Positions 35,410 to 45,152 of a stretch of DNA of 64,000 nucleotides are shown one piece after another. The notes beneath the pieces are model-generated. The model ran no database searches. It had not been told where the DNA came from and saw only the letters and a list, made by a program, of their open reading frames with translations. Source of the DNA: JADGHX01 sp035760965 (GTDB taxonomy: Bacteria; Pseudomonadota; Gammaproteobacteria; Steroidobacterales; Steroidobacteraceae); the NCBI GenBank assembly GCA_035760965.1, contig DASTRY010000051.1, positions 62,001-126,000 of the forward strand, in the 5' to 3' direction. The position numbers and the translations under genes are program-made. Positions within the stretch are counted from its first letter, which is position 1. Each line of letters opens with the position of its first letter.

Positions 35410-36801
35410 ATGGATAGCGCCGACAGCGCCCTGAAGACATTCTTCGTCAGGCTCACCTCGCCAGAAATCCTGGCCGAAGTCATTGCCATCGTCATCGCGA
35501 GCATGATCGCGGTGGCCGGCGCGCAGGTGGTCAAGGAATGGCACAAGCGGCACGCGGAGCCGGACACGACCGGCTCGGGAGCGGCCCGCCTCTTCGAAGC
35601 GGGCGTGCTGGTCGCACCGTTCTTCCTCGCGCTCATCGTGCTGGCCGTCGTGCGCTGGACCCTCGGCACGCTCGACATGCACGTGTCGGTCGTGAACATC
35701 GCGCTGCAGCTCACCATTGCGCTGATCCTCGTGCGGCTCGTCGTGTACGCGCTGCGCATCGCGCTCGGCACCGAGAGCTGGGTGGCCAACTGGGAGAACC
35801 GCCTCACCTTCGTCCTGTGGCTGTTCGTGAGCTTCGAGCTGCTCGGCTGGTTCAACGTCGCGGAGAGCACGCTCGACAAGATCGACCTCGTTCCGGGGAA
35901 GACCGAGTTCAGCCTCTGGACGCTGCTGAAAGGCATCGTCGTCGTATCGGCTTTCGTGATCGTCACGAGCGTCTTCGCGCGCACGGTCGAGAGCCGGATC
36001 ATGAAGACCGAGGCGCTCGCGGTCTCGACGCGCATCAGCATCTCGAAGTTCACGTACTTCTTCCTCGTCAGTGTCGGGATTCTGCTCGGCATCAACGCGG
36101 CGGGCGTCGACGTCACGACGCTGAACGTGCTGACCGGCGCCATCGGTGTCGGCCTCGGCTTCGGTCTGCAGGCCGTGGCCGGGAATTTCGTGAGCGGCTT
36201 CGTGCTGCTGATGGACAAGTCGATCAAGCCGGGCGACGTCATCAGCTTCACCGGCCACACCGGCACGAGCACCGAAAATTTCGGGTGGGTGCAGGAGCTG
36301 CGCGGGCGCTACGTCGTGGTGCGCGATCGCGACGGCGTCGAGACGCTGGTGCCGAACCTGAACCTCATCACCAACCCCGTCATCAACTGGAGCTACTCGG
36401 ACCAGCGCGTGCGCCTGCGCCTGCCGGTGATGGTGAGCTACGACGACGATCCCGAGGAGGCGCTCAACGCGCTGCTCGAGGCGACGCAAAACCACCCGCG
36501 CATCCTGCGCGACCCCGGTCCGGTCACGCGGCTCATGAGCTTCGAGGATTACGGAATGCGGCTCGAAGTGCGCTTCTGGATCGCCGACCCCATGAACGGG
36601 GTGAACAACGTGCGCTCCGACGTGAATCGCGCAATCTGGCGCGTCTTCCAGGAGCGCGGCATCAAGATCCCGGTGGCGCAGCGGGAGCTGCGCATGCTTC
36701 AGGCACCACCCGGCGCTCGCCGCGCTCGCAATCTCGCCCGGGTGATGGACCCCGACGCGGCCGGCCCGGACGACGACAGCTCGGACGGCCGCGGGCTCTG
36801 A
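35410..36801 (+). CDS. MscS family mechanosensitive ion channel
   Basis: This 463-residue inner membrane protein has about five hydrophobic helices. The pore helix GAIGVGLGFGLQAVAGNFVSGFVLLMDKSIKPGD carries the Gly/Ala packing of MscS TM3. The beta domain (RYVVVRDRDGVETLVPNLNLITNPVINWS) and the C-terminal alpha/beta domain follow. It is longer than E. coli MscS (286) because of extra N-terminal helices. It probably releases solutes on hypo-osmotic shock. The tail is Asp/Ser-rich. Confidence 0.92.
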   Translation: MDSADSALKTFFVRLTSPEILAEVIAIVIASMIAVAGAQVVKEWHKRHAEPDTTGSGAARLFEAGVLVAPFFLALIVLAVVRWTLGTLDMHVSVVNIALQLTIALILVRLVVYALRIALGTESWVANWENRLTFVLWLFVSFELLGWFNVAESTLDKIDLVPGKTEFSLWTLLKGIVVVSAFVIVTSVFARTVESRIMKTEALAVSTRISISKFTYFFLVSVGILLGINAAGVDVTTLNVLTGAIGVGLGFGLQAVAGNFVSGFVLLMDKSIKPGDVISFTGHTGTSTENFGWVQELRGRYVVVRDRDGVETLVPNLNLITNPVINWSYSDQRVRLRLPVMVSYDDDPEEALNALLEATQNHPRILRDPGPVTRLMSFEDYGMRLEVRFWIADPMNGVNNVRSDVNRAIWRVFQERGIKIPVAQRELRMLQAPPGARRARNLARVMDPDAAGPDDDSSDGRGL

Positions 36802-36811
36802 AGTCGCGGGC

Positions 36812-37237
36812 ATGCCGCTCGAAGTCCGCCCTGGCGTAACGATCCCGGACAGCGACCTGTCGCTGTCCTTCGTGCGTGCGTCGGGCCCGGGCGGGCAGAA
36901 CGTCAACAAGGTGGCATCGGCCGTGCAGCTGCGCTTCGATCTCGCAGGCACGACGGCGCTCGATGAGCGCGTCAAGCTCCGTTTGCGAGCGCTGGCGGGC
37001 CGGCGCGTGACCGACGATGGAGCGCTGCTCATCGTCGCGCGGAACCATCGCACGCAGGAGAACAACCGGCGCGAAGCCTACGAGCGGCTCGCCGACCTGA
37101 TCCGCCGTGCGCTGATCGAACCGAAGTCCCGCAAGCCCACGAAGCCGACGCGTGCATCGAAGGAGCGGCGGCTCACCAGCAAAGTCCGCACGGGACGCAC
37201 GAAATCCCTGCGCGGCAAGGTACGATGGGACGACTAG
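36812..37237 (+). CDS. arfB: Alternative ribosome-rescue factor / peptidyl-tRNA hydrolase ArfB
   Basis: This 141-residue release-factor-like protein has the GGQ motif in FVRASGPGGQNVNKVASAVQLRFDL (Gly27-Gly28-Gln29). Its basic C-terminal tail (KSRKPTKPTRASKERRLTSKVRTGRTKSLRGKVRW) is the part that senses an empty mRNA channel. It hydrolyses peptidyl-tRNA on stalled ribosomes. It follows the MscS gene by ten bases. Confidence 0.95.
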   Translation: MPLEVRPGVTIPDSDLSLSFVRASGPGGQNVNKVASAVQLRFDLAGTTALDERVKLRLRALAGRRVTDDGALLIVARNHRTQENNRREAYERLADLIRRALIEPKSRKPTKPTRASKERRLTSKVRTGRTKSLRGKVRWDD

Positions 37238-37280
37238 CCCAGGGACGCTGACGCACGACGCGTCGCGCGGAACACATCCA

Positions 37281-38642
37281 ATGAAAGACCTCACGCAGGG
37301 CTCGATCGTCGGGCACTTGATTCGTATGGCCTCCGTCATGCTCGTCGGCATGATGGGTCAGACGCTGTACTACCTCGTCGACCTGTATTTCGTGGCGCGC
37401 ATCGGACCGGAAGCCATCGCCGGCGTGGGGGCCGCAGGCAACATCACGTTCGTCGTGCTCGCGCTGACGCAGATTCTGAACGTGGGCACGATCGCGCTCG
37501 TCTCGCACGCAGCGGGTCGCAAGGATCAACGGGATGCGAACCTCGTGTTCAACCAGTCACTCGCGCTGTCGGCGCTGGTGGGTGTGTTCGTGCTCGTCGC
37601 GGGATATCTGCTGACTCCGCTGTATCTGCACATGTTGAGCGCGGACGGAGAGATGCAGCGCGCGGGAATCACGTACCTCTACTGGTTCTTGCCCGGGCTG
37701 GCGCTGCAGTTCGCGATGGTGTCGATGAGCGCGGCACTGCGCGGCACGGGCATCGTGCAACCGACGATGACGGTGCAGGTGCTGACGGTGCTGCTCAATG
37801 CGCTGCTCGCACCGGTGCTCATCGCCGGCTGGATTACTGGGCGTCCACTCGGTGTCGCGGGCGCCGGCCTGGCAAGCACGATCTCGATTGCCGCGGGCGT
37901 GCTCATGCTGACGTTGTACTTCACGAAGCTGGAGAAGTACGTCGGCTTTCACAGCGAGCAGTGGCACCCCAGGCCTGCGTATTGGAAGCGCATCCTGAAC
38001 ATCGGGCTGCCGGCAGGCGGCGAGTTCTTCGTGATGTTCCTGATGATGGGTCTGATGTACTGGCTCATCCGGCCGTTCGGCGCTGAAGCGCAAGCAGGCT
38101 ACGGCGTCGGCCAGCGCATCATGCAGGCGATCTTCCTGCCCGCGATGGCCGTCGCGTTCTCCGTGGCGCCCGTTGCGGGGCAGAATTTCGGCGCGCGCCG
38201 CACCGAGAGAGTGCGCGAGGCGTTTCGCAAGGCCGTCTTGCTCGAGACCGCGATCATGGTGGTGATCACGCTGCTTGCGCAGATGGCGCCGAGCGTGTTC
38301 ATCAGGCCGTTCACCACCGATGCCAAGGTGATCGAGGTCGGCACCCTGTTCCTGCGCATCATTTCGTGGAACTTCGTCGGCACCGGCATCATCTTCACGT
38401 GCTCCGGCATGTTCCAGGCGATGGGCAACACCTGGCCCGCGTTGCTGAGCGGGGCGAGCCGGCTGGTCATCTTCGGCGCACCGGCGCTGTGGTTGTCGAT
38501 GCAGCCGTCCTTTCACCTCGAGCTCGTGTGGGAGATGTCGGTGGTCACCGTGATCATCCAGGCGGTGCTGAGCTATACGCTGCTGCAGCTGGAGATGCGG
38601 AAAAAGCTGGCGTCCGCGGCCCCGGCGGCCGTGGCCACGTGA
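37281..38642 (+). CDS. MATE family multidrug exporter
   Basis: This 453-residue, 12-helix membrane protein of the MOP superfamily starts MKDLTQGSIVGHLIRMASVMLVGMMGQTLYYLVDLYFVARIGPEAIAGVGAAGN, the classic MATE beginning. Repeats of the same pattern occur in the second half (GGEFFVMFLMMGLMYWLIRPFGAEAQAGYGVGQRIMQ, and VAPVAGQNFGARR). It is likely a sodium- or proton-driven drug exporter. Substrates are not predictable. Confidence 0.92.
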   Translation: MKDLTQGSIVGHLIRMASVMLVGMMGQTLYYLVDLYFVARIGPEAIAGVGAAGNITFVVLALTQILNVGTIALVSHAAGRKDQRDANLVFNQSLALSALVGVFVLVAGYLLTPLYLHMLSADGEMQRAGITYLYWFLPGLALQFAMVSMSAALRGTGIVQPTMTVQVLTVLLNALLAPVLIAGWITGRPLGVAGAGLASTISIAAGVLMLTLYFTKLEKYVGFHSEQWHPRPAYWKRILNIGLPAGGEFFVMFLMMGLMYWLIRPFGAEAQAGYGVGQRIMQAIFLPAMAVAFSVAPVAGQNFGARRTERVREAFRKAVLLETAIMVVITLLAQMAPSVFIRPFTTDAKVIEVGTLFLRIISWNFVGTGIIFTCSGMFQAMGNTWPALLSGASRLVIFGAPALWLSMQPSFHLELVWEMSVVTVIIQAVLSYTLLQLEMRKKLASAAPAAVAT

Positions 38643-38730
38643 GCGCGACGCGATCGAGGTAGCGCGAGAATCGCAGTCGAGGCCGACCGGCGGCGGAGAA
38701 CGCTCCGCTCGCGGCCCGCGCGCGCGGCCG

Positions 38731-40272
38731 TCATTTCATCGTCGGCATGACGAAGTCGGGGCCTTGCAGGCTGCTGTCGTGCCAGCGTGCGGTGACAGTC
38801 TTCAGACGCGTGTAGAAGCGCACGCCATCGGGCCCGTGCACGTTCAGCGCGCCGAATAGCGAGCGCTTCCAGCCTCCGAAGCTGTGGAACGCCATGGGGA
38901 CTGGAATGGGCACATTGATGCCGACCATCCCCGATTGCACGGCATGCGCAAAGCGGCGCGCCACCGCGCCGTCGCGCGTGAAGATGACCGCGCCGTTGCC
39001 GTACTCGTGCGCGTTCACGAGCTTCAGGGCGCGATCGAAGTCGGGGACGCGCACCACGCAGAGCACCGGCCCGAAAATCTCTTCCTTGTAGATGCGCATC
39101 GTCGCGCGCACGTGATCGAACAGCGACGCGCCGAGATAAAAGCCTTCCGGATGCCCGGAGACCGCCGACTCACGCCCATCGACGACGAGCTGCGCGCCCT
39201 CGCGAACGCCGAGCTCCAAGTACGTCTGTACGCGATCGAGGTGCTCGCGGGTGACGAGCGGTCCCATCTGCACGTCCTCGCGCGTGCCCTCGCCCACTTC
39301 GAGCTTGTCGATCAGCTTGCGCAGCTCGCGCACCAAACGATCGCCGCAATCGCCCACGGCGACCGCAACGGATATGGCCATGCAACGCTCGCCCGCCGAG
39401 CCGTACGCCGCACCCATCAACGCCTGCGCGGCCTGCTTCACATCCGCATCGGGCATCACGACCATGTGATTCTTCGCGCCGCCCAACGCCTGCACGCGCT
39501 TGCCGTGCGCCGACCCCGTCTTGTAGACGTACTCGGCCACGGGAGTCGAGCCGACGAAGCTCACGGCCGCCACATCCGGATCGGTGAGCAACGTGTCCAC
39601 GGCGACACGATCGCCATTCACGACGTTGAACACGCCGGCCGGCAGCCCCGCCTCCGTGAGCAGCTCGGCCAAGCGCAGCGGGCACGAGGGATCCTTCTCC
39701 GAAGGCTTCAGCACGAACGTATTGCCGCATGCGAGCGCGATGGGAAACATCCAGAGCGGCACCATCGCCGGAAAGTTGAACGGCGTGATTCCTGCGCACA
39801 CACCGACGGGTGCGCGCAGCGACCATGAGTCGATGTCGCCACTCACCGTATCGGAGAACTCGCCCTTCAGCAGATGCGGAATGCCGCACGCGAATTCGAC
39901 CACTTCCATTCCGCGAGTCACTTCGCCCCGCGCATCCGACAACAGCTTGCCGTGCTCCTGCGTGATCAGCTGCGCGAGCTGCTCCGCATTGGCCTCGAGG
40001 AGGGCTTTGAATCGAAACAGCACGCGTGCGCGCTGATGGGGCGGAGTCTCCGCCCAGGCCGGCAGCGCCGCGCGCGCCGCGTGAATCGCGGCGCGAGTCT
40101 CGGTGGCATCCGCAAACGGCACGCGCGCGACGATCGAGCCGTTCGACGGATCGAAGACCGAGCCCCACTGACCGGAGTGACTCGCGATCGCCTTGCCTTC
40201 GACATAATGACCGAGCGTGCGCACGGCTCGGCCGGCGGGAATGGGAACGACGGTGGATTTCGCGTCCATCAT
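38731..40272 (-). CDS. mmsA: CoA-acylating methylmalonate-semialdehyde dehydrogenase
   Basis: This 513-residue aldehyde dehydrogenase oxidises methylmalonate semialdehyde to propionyl-CoA, or malonate semialdehyde to acetyl-CoA, with NAD and CoA. MmsA-type motifs are GVCAGITPFNFPAMVPLWMFPIALACGNTFVLKPSEKDP, SFVGSTPVAEYVY, GGAKNHMVVMPDAD and GSAGERCMAISVAV (catalytic Cys297). GINVPIPVPMAFHSFGGWK is also present. It starts 39 bases after the RND gene and is probably the last gene of that operon, linking it to valine, propionate or branched-substrate breakdown. Confidence 0.93.
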   Translation of the reverse strand: MMDAKSTVVPIPAGRAVRTLGHYVEGKAIASHSGQWGSVFDPSNGSIVARVPFADATETRAAIHAARAALPAWAETPPHQRARVLFRFKALLEANAEQLAQLITQEHGKLLSDARGEVTRGMEVVEFACGIPHLLKGEFSDTVSGDIDSWSLRAPVGVCAGITPFNFPAMVPLWMFPIALACGNTFVLKPSEKDPSCPLRLAELLTEAGLPAGVFNVVNGDRVAVDTLLTDPDVAAVSFVGSTPVAEYVYKTGSAHGKRVQALGGAKNHMVVMPDADVKQAAQALMGAAYGSAGERCMAISVAVAVGDCGDRLVRELRKLIDKLEVGEGTREDVQMGPLVTREHLDRVQTYLELGVREGAQLVVDGRESAVSGHPEGFYLGASLFDHVRATMRIYKEEIFGPVLCVVRVPDFDRALKLVNAHEYGNGAVIFTRDGAVARRFAHAVQSGMVGINVPIPVPMAFHSFGGWKRSLFGALNVHGPDGVRFYTRLKTVTARWHDSSLQGPDFVMPTMK

Positions 40273-40311
40273 CCATGTCCAGAAAAAAGGGCGGGCGCCC
40301 GAAGGGCGAGC

Positions 40312-42660
40312 CTATACCGGCGCTCGCGGCCTCACCAGCCACCGCGCCAGGGCCGGCAGCAGAATGATCGCAGCGAGCATGTTCACCAGGAACATGAACG
40401 TGAGCATGACGCCGATATCCGCCTGAAACTTCAGCGGCGAGAACACCCAGGTCGCGACCCCGATCGCAAGCGTGATCCCGGTGAACATGATGCTTGCGCC
40501 GGTGACCCGAAGTGTGCGCTCGTATGCATCGCGCACGCTGAAGCCGCTGTCGAGAAAACCCTGCATGCGGCTGAACAGGTAGATTCCATAATCCACACCG
40601 ATGCCCGCGCCGAGCGCGACCATCGGCAAGGTCGTCACCTTGAGGCCGATACCCACCAGCGCCATCACCGCGTAGACCAGCACGGACACCAGCGCGAGCG
40701 GCACCACGACCAGCACCGTCCCGATCACGGAGCGGAACGTCACGAGGCACATGACGATCACCGACGCGAAGACGCCGATCAGAATCGGGAACTCCTTCGC
40801 TCGCACCTCTTCGTTCGTGGCCGCCATCACCCCGACGTTGCCGGCAGCGAGCTCGAACTGCGCGCCCGGAATGGGATTGGCCGCGCGCCACGCTTTCACC
40901 TCGCGCACGGCGCGCTCGATCGTCTCGGCGCGATGGTCCTTCAGGAAGAGCATCACCGGCACGATGGTGCAGTCGGCGTTGAGAAGCCCGGTGCTGGTCT
41001 CGATGTAGCGCGTGGACTGCGTGAGCTGCGCCTGCTCGCGCGGAATGGCGCGCCATTTCAGGCTGCCTTCGTTCCAGCCCGCGATCGCCGTCTTGGCGAT
41101 GAAGGGCAGCGTGATCACGTCCTGTACGCCGGGCACGTTCTGCATGTGCCAGCCGAAGCGATCGATCGCCGTCATCAGGTCGTAACTCACGCAGGCGGGC
41201 TCGGTCGTGCGCGCGATGACCGTGAGGACATCGACGCCGATCGAGAACTTCGTCGTGATGATGTCGCTGTCGATGTTGTAGCGAGAGTCGGCGCGCAGCT
41301 CCGGCACGCCCGCCTGCGTATCGCCGATCGGCGTTTCGCGGCCCTTCCACCAGCCGGCAATCCCGAGCAGCGCAGCGATGCCGATGATGACGAGCGCGGG
41401 CACCGGGTTCGTGATCTTTGCGAGCTGATGCCACGCCGCATCGAGCACGCGCCGGCGCCGCTCGACACGCTGTCGGTAGCCTTCATCGAAGCGAACGTAC
41501 GACACGAGCACCGGCAGCAGCACGAGGTCGGTGAGGATGACGATTGCGACACCGAGGCTCGCGGTGATCGCCATCTCCCGAATGACCTGCACCGGAATCA
41601 GCAGGATCGTGATGAATCCCACGAGATCCGCGAGCAGCGCGACGATGGCGGGCGCGAGCAGCTGACGGAAGGTGCGGCGCGCCGCTTCCATGCTGCCGAG
41701 CCCGGCAAAGGCGGCGTCGCTGACGGCGCTGATCTTCTGCACGCCGTGGCTCACGCCGATGGCGAAGATCAGAAACGGCACGAGCAGTCCGAGCGGATCG
41801 ATCCCGTAGCCCAGCACGACCAGCGTCCCGAGCTGCCACACCACTGCGATGACCGAGCACAGCACCGGCACGAGCGCGACGCGGAACGACTGGCAGTAGA
41901 ACCACACCGCGAGCAGCGTCAGCACGAGCGTGCTCACCGCGAAGATGACGACGGAGAGCGCGCCTTCGGCGATGTCCCCGACCACCTTCGCGAAGCCGAT
42001 CATCCGCACGTCGACACCGATGTTCGGGATGCCTTCGATGCGCTTGCGCACCCGGTCCTCGAGCTGTTGCGCAACCTTGATCGGGTCGACCGGTTTGCCG
42101 TTCGCGTCCTGCTCCAGAACGATCGCGCTGACGAGCGCGCCGGAGAAATCGTTGGCGACGAGGCGGCCGACGATGCCGGCCTTCAGGATGTTCTCGCGCA
42201 CCTGCGCCATGCCGGCCGGGGTCGGCTGGAAATCGGCCGGAATGACGTTGCCCGCTTCGATGCCGTCCTCGACGACTTCGAGGTAGCGCACGTTCGGAGT
42301 GAAGAGCGACTGCACGCGGCCGCGGTCGATGCCGTCCATGACGATGACTTCGTCGGTCGCGCGCTTCAGGGCGTCGAAGAGCTCCGGCTTGAACATGTTG
42401 CCGTCGCGCGCGATCAAGCCGATCAGCACGCGATTGGCGCCGCGGAATTCGGCCACGTCGGGCGCGAGGTACGTTTGCATGTACTCGTGCCGCACGGGCA
42501 GTTGTTTCGTGAACGACGCGTCGATGCGCAATCCGCGCGCGGCTACGATCGCGAAGAGCGCCGTGAGCAGCACGAATATCACGATGATGAGGCCGCGGTG
42601 CCCGAAGATGAGCCGCTCGAGCCGGGCGGCGAGCGGGCTCGACGCGTCGCCGGTGCTCAT
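40312..42660 (-). CDS. RND superfamily (MMPL-type) inner membrane transporter
   Basis: This 782-residue, 12-helix protein repeats the MMPL plan twice: one helix, a periplasmic loop, then five helices. The first helix is LIIVIFVLLTALFAIVAARGL. Later comes FLIFAIGVSHGVQKISAVSDAA in repeat one, and MVALGAGIGVDYGIYLFSRMQ with the Asp used in proton coupling in repeat two. Members export or import hydrophobic molecules, such as hopanoids, lipids or sterols. The start overlaps the stop of the YCF48 gene (ATGA), which shows operon coupling. Confidence 0.92.
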   Translation of the reverse strand: MSTGDASSPLAARLERLIFGHRGLIIVIFVLLTALFAIVAARGLRIDASFTKQLPVRHEYMQTYLAPDVAEFRGANRVLIGLIARDGNMFKPELFDALKRATDEVIVMDGIDRGRVQSLFTPNVRYLEVVEDGIEAGNVIPADFQPTPAGMAQVRENILKAGIVGRLVANDFSGALVSAIVLEQDANGKPVDPIKVAQQLEDRVRKRIEGIPNIGVDVRMIGFAKVVGDIAEGALSVVIFAVSTLVLTLLAVWFYCQSFRVALVPVLCSVIAVVWQLGTLVVLGYGIDPLGLLVPFLIFAIGVSHGVQKISAVSDAAFAGLGSMEAARRTFRQLLAPAIVALLADLVGFITILLIPVQVIREMAITASLGVAIVILTDLVLLPVLVSYVRFDEGYRQRVERRRRVLDAAWHQLAKITNPVPALVIIGIAALLGIAGWWKGRETPIGDTQAGVPELRADSRYNIDSDIITTKFSIGVDVLTVIARTTEPACVSYDLMTAIDRFGWHMQNVPGVQDVITLPFIAKTAIAGWNEGSLKWRAIPREQAQLTQSTRYIETSTGLLNADCTIVPVMLFLKDHRAETIERAVREVKAWRAANPIPGAQFELAAGNVGVMAATNEEVRAKEFPILIGVFASVIVMCLVTFRSVIGTVLVVVPLALVSVLVYAVMALVGIGLKVTTLPMVALGAGIGVDYGIYLFSRMQGFLDSGFSVRDAYERTLRVTGASIMFTGITLAIGVATWVFSPLKFQADIGVMLTFMFLVNMLAAIILLPALARWLVRPRAPV

Positions 42661-43727
42661 GGCGATGGGCTCCGCGGAATGCGCTTCACGCCGCCCTCGC
42701 CGACCGTAATGAGAGCACTCGCCCCTGCCGGCAGGACCGCTGAGAGCCCTTTGCGATCGCTTTGCTGAGCCAATGTGAACTGCTCGCCGTCCTCGCTGGT
42801 CAGCACCGTGCCCGAGAGCCCGACAACGGCAATCCCGTCGCTCGGCAAGCGAACGGCATCGTTCAGCATGGCCTCGGTGTGCGTTTCGATGCGGCGCCAC
42901 GTCGCGCCGGCGTCGTCCGAGCGGAAGAGATGGCCGCGCAAGCCGTACGCCAGCACCGAGTCGACGGTGAGCGGAAGCACGCCGAAGAACGAGCCTTCGT
43001 AGGGTGAAGGAAGCGCCTTCCACGTGGCGCCTGCGTCATCGGAACGGTAGAGATGGCCGGCTTCGGCAGCGATGTACAGTCGGGAGCCGGACGCGGCGGC
43101 GATGTGATTGAGGTGAAAGTCTTCGGTGACGCCATCATCGGAGACACCGCCGGCAGGCGGCGCCGGGCCCGCGCTGAACTTACGCGCGGTCCACGTCGCT
43201 CCGAAATCGCTGCTCGAGAAGTATGCGGAATACGCGCCCACCGCGATCGCGTTCTGCCCGTTGCAGAGGACATCGAGCAGCGGCTGCTGGGCTTCGGGGG
43301 CGTAGTGCTGCCGGGTCCACGTCTCGCCCGCGTCCGCAGTGGTGAGAATGATCTCGTCGTGGCCGACGGCGATGCCGCGCCGCTCGTCGGCGAAGCACAC
43401 GCCAGTCAAAAGATTCTGGGTGGGGACCGCCTTTGCTTGACGCCAGCTTCGGCCCTGATCGTCGCTCAGCAGAATGTGCCCGCGCTCACCCACCGCCACG
43501 AGCCGCGCGCCGGCCTGAGCGAGATCGATCAGCAGCGATTGCGGCGCGAGCCGCGCATGCTCGGCGGGCATTGCGCCCGGATCCAGAGAGGCGGCTGAGC
43601 TGCCACCGCACCAGCCGAGCGCCATGCCAAGTAGCAGTAGTACGCCGGTTCGCACGCGGCGCGCCGGCGAGCGCGCGAACAGCGCGTTGCCGCGGGCGTT
43701 CACTCGGTGCAGCGTCACGCCCAGCAC
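42657..43727 (-). CDS. YCF48-related beta-propeller protein
   Basis: This 356-residue secreted protein has an N-terminal basic region and a hydrophobic signal (VLLLLGMALGWCGGSSAAS). Five or more BNR/YCF48 blades follow, each with Ser/Asp-Asp-x-Gly-x-(S/T)-W (LLSDDQGRSWRQ, TTADAGETWTRQ, YRSDDAGATWKAL, FRSDDAGATWRRI). YCF48 of phototrophs helps assemble membrane protein complexes. Here it sits among envelope transport genes. The start is a GTG. A later GTG inside the basic region is possible. Confidence 0.88.
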   Translation of the reverse strand: MLGVTLHRVNARGNALFARSPARRVRTGVLLLLGMALGWCGGSSAASLDPGAMPAEHARLAPQSLLIDLAQAGARLVAVGERGHILLSDDQGRSWRQAKAVPTQNLLTGVCFADERRGIAVGHDEIILTTADAGETWTRQHYAPEAQQPLLDVLCNGQNAIAVGAYSAYFSSSDFGATWTARKFSAGPAPPAGGVSDDGVTEDFHLNHIAAASGSRLYIAAEAGHLYRSDDAGATWKALPSPYEGSFFGVLPLTVDSVLAYGLRGHLFRSDDAGATWRRIETHTEAMLNDAVRLPSDGIAVVGLSGTVLTSEDGEQFTLAQQSDRKGLSAVLPAGASALITVGEGGVKRIPRSPSP

Positions 43728-43765
43728 GGCGAGGTCATGCGAATGTTCGCCGGGACTTCACATCA

Positions 43766-45136
43766 TCAGCGTACGCCGCGCCTCTGCAGCGCGTTCGGCT
43801 GATAGTCGGCCGGGGTGCGCTTGATCGTGAAGTCGTACGAGCGCGGCTCCTCGTTCTGCAGGCCGAGCGCGAGATAGCGCCCGTTCGAGAGGTCCATCAC
43901 CAGCTCGAGCGTGGTCCACAGATTCGGCACCTCGTAGTAGTTGATGACGTGGCCTTCCTGCACGCGATAGAGCTGCCCGCGCCGGTCGTAACAATCCACC
44001 GCGACGATCTGCCACGAGTCCTCGTCCACGTAGAGCGTGCGCCGGCTGTAGAGATGGCTCGTCCCGGGCTTGAGCGTCGAATCCACCACCCACACCCGGT
44101 GCAGCTCGTAGCGCGCGAGGTCCTGGTTGATGTGATTCTTCTGCAGCAGGTCGCTGTACTTCACCGTGTTGCTGTGAAGCTTGTACGAGTTGTACGGGAC
44201 GTACATCTCCTTCTTGCCGATGAGCTTCCAGTCGTAGCGCTCCGGCGAGCCGTTGTACATATCGTACTGATCGGACGTGCGCAGGTTGTCCGCGTTCGTG
44301 CCGGGATTGTCGAACGCCACGTTCGGCGCGCGCCGCACGCGGCGCTGCCCCGGGTTGTAGACCCACGCGCGCCGGTTCTCCTTCGACTGATCGAGCGTCT
44401 CGTGCACCAGCAGAATCTCGCCGGCGAGCCGTGCAGGCTGCGTCGTCTCCTGGATGAAGAACGCGATCACGTTGTCCAGGCTCTGCTCGGTCATGCCCGG
44501 CACCGAGTACTGGAACAGAAACTCGTCGCGAAACTTCACGAGCGTGTACGCGCCGCTTGCGGTCACCGGCGCCTGCCCGATGGAGCGCTGCGCCGTGTCC
44601 GCCCGATAGCGCAGCACGTGATTCCAGAACACCTCGACGCCCTGCTTCGGGATCGGAAACGGAATGCCTTCGACCGCACCCGTCACGCCGTTGCCGCCCG
44701 GCGCGAGATTCGCGGTGGTCGCGATCCGCTTGGTCGCGTCGTAGATGCGCTGCGGGAACGCGGCGCTCCGGCGCGTCGGATACACGATCATCTTGTAGTC
44801 TTTGTACGTCTCGAAGAGCTTCTTGTGGCCCTCCGTGAGCTTCGCGGCGTACTGCCCCATGTTGCTCGCGGTGATCGTGAACAGCGGCTTGTCCTGCGCG
44901 AACGGATCGGGGTGGTGCTGGCCCGTCTTGTAGTCGGGGAAGCCCGCGTCGGCCGGCGATTTGATGCCGCCCGTCCACTCGGGAATGGTGCCATCCGCGT
45001 TGCCGGCTTTTTCGGCGCCCATCGGCGTCAAGTCCGCGCCGAGACGCGCCGCTTCCTGCGCCGTGATCGCAGCCCATGCCGGCAACGTCACGCACGCGGC
45101 GGCGGCCGCAAGCACTGTCTTCCGCAACACGTTCAT
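43766..45136 (-). CDS. DUF1329 periplasmic protein (LolA/LolB-like fold)
   Basis: This 456-residue protein has a signal peptide (MNVLRKTVLAAAAACVTLPAWA). The DUF1329 pattern follows: ARLGADLTPMGAEKAGNADGTIPEWTGG, RRAWVYNPGQRRVRRAPNVAFDNPGTNADNLRTSDQYDMYNG, and RYELHRVWVVDSTLKPGTSHLYSRRTLYVDEDSWQIVAVDCYDRRG. DUF1329 is placed with the LolA/LolB lipoprotein-carrier fold, so a lipid or hydrophobic ligand in the periplasm is likely. GGAGG five bases before the ATG at 45136 sets the start. Confidence 0.9.
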   Translation of the reverse strand: MNVLRKTVLAAAAACVTLPAWAAITAQEAARLGADLTPMGAEKAGNADGTIPEWTGGIKSPADAGFPDYKTGQHHPDPFAQDKPLFTITASNMGQYAAKLTEGHKKLFETYKDYKMIVYPTRRSAAFPQRIYDATKRIATTANLAPGGNGVTGAVEGIPFPIPKQGVEVFWNHVLRYRADTAQRSIGQAPVTASGAYTLVKFRDEFLFQYSVPGMTEQSLDNVIAFFIQETTQPARLAGEILLVHETLDQSKENRRAWVYNPGQRRVRRAPNVAFDNPGTNADNLRTSDQYDMYNGSPERYDWKLIGKKEMYVPYNSYKLHSNTVKYSDLLQKNHINQDLARYELHRVWVVDSTLKPGTSHLYSRRTLYVDEDSWQIVAVDCYDRRGQLYRVQEGHVINYYEVPNLWTTLELVMDLSNGRYLALGLQNEEPRSYDFTIKRTPADYQPNALQRRGVR

Positions 45137-45152
45137 GATCGCCTCCGCCTCC

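Noticed and set aside
39874..42768. Plus-strand open frame of 964 codons opposite mmsA and the RND gene
   Set aside because: Composition dominated by Arg, His, Asp and Glu without any fold pattern; a shadow frame.
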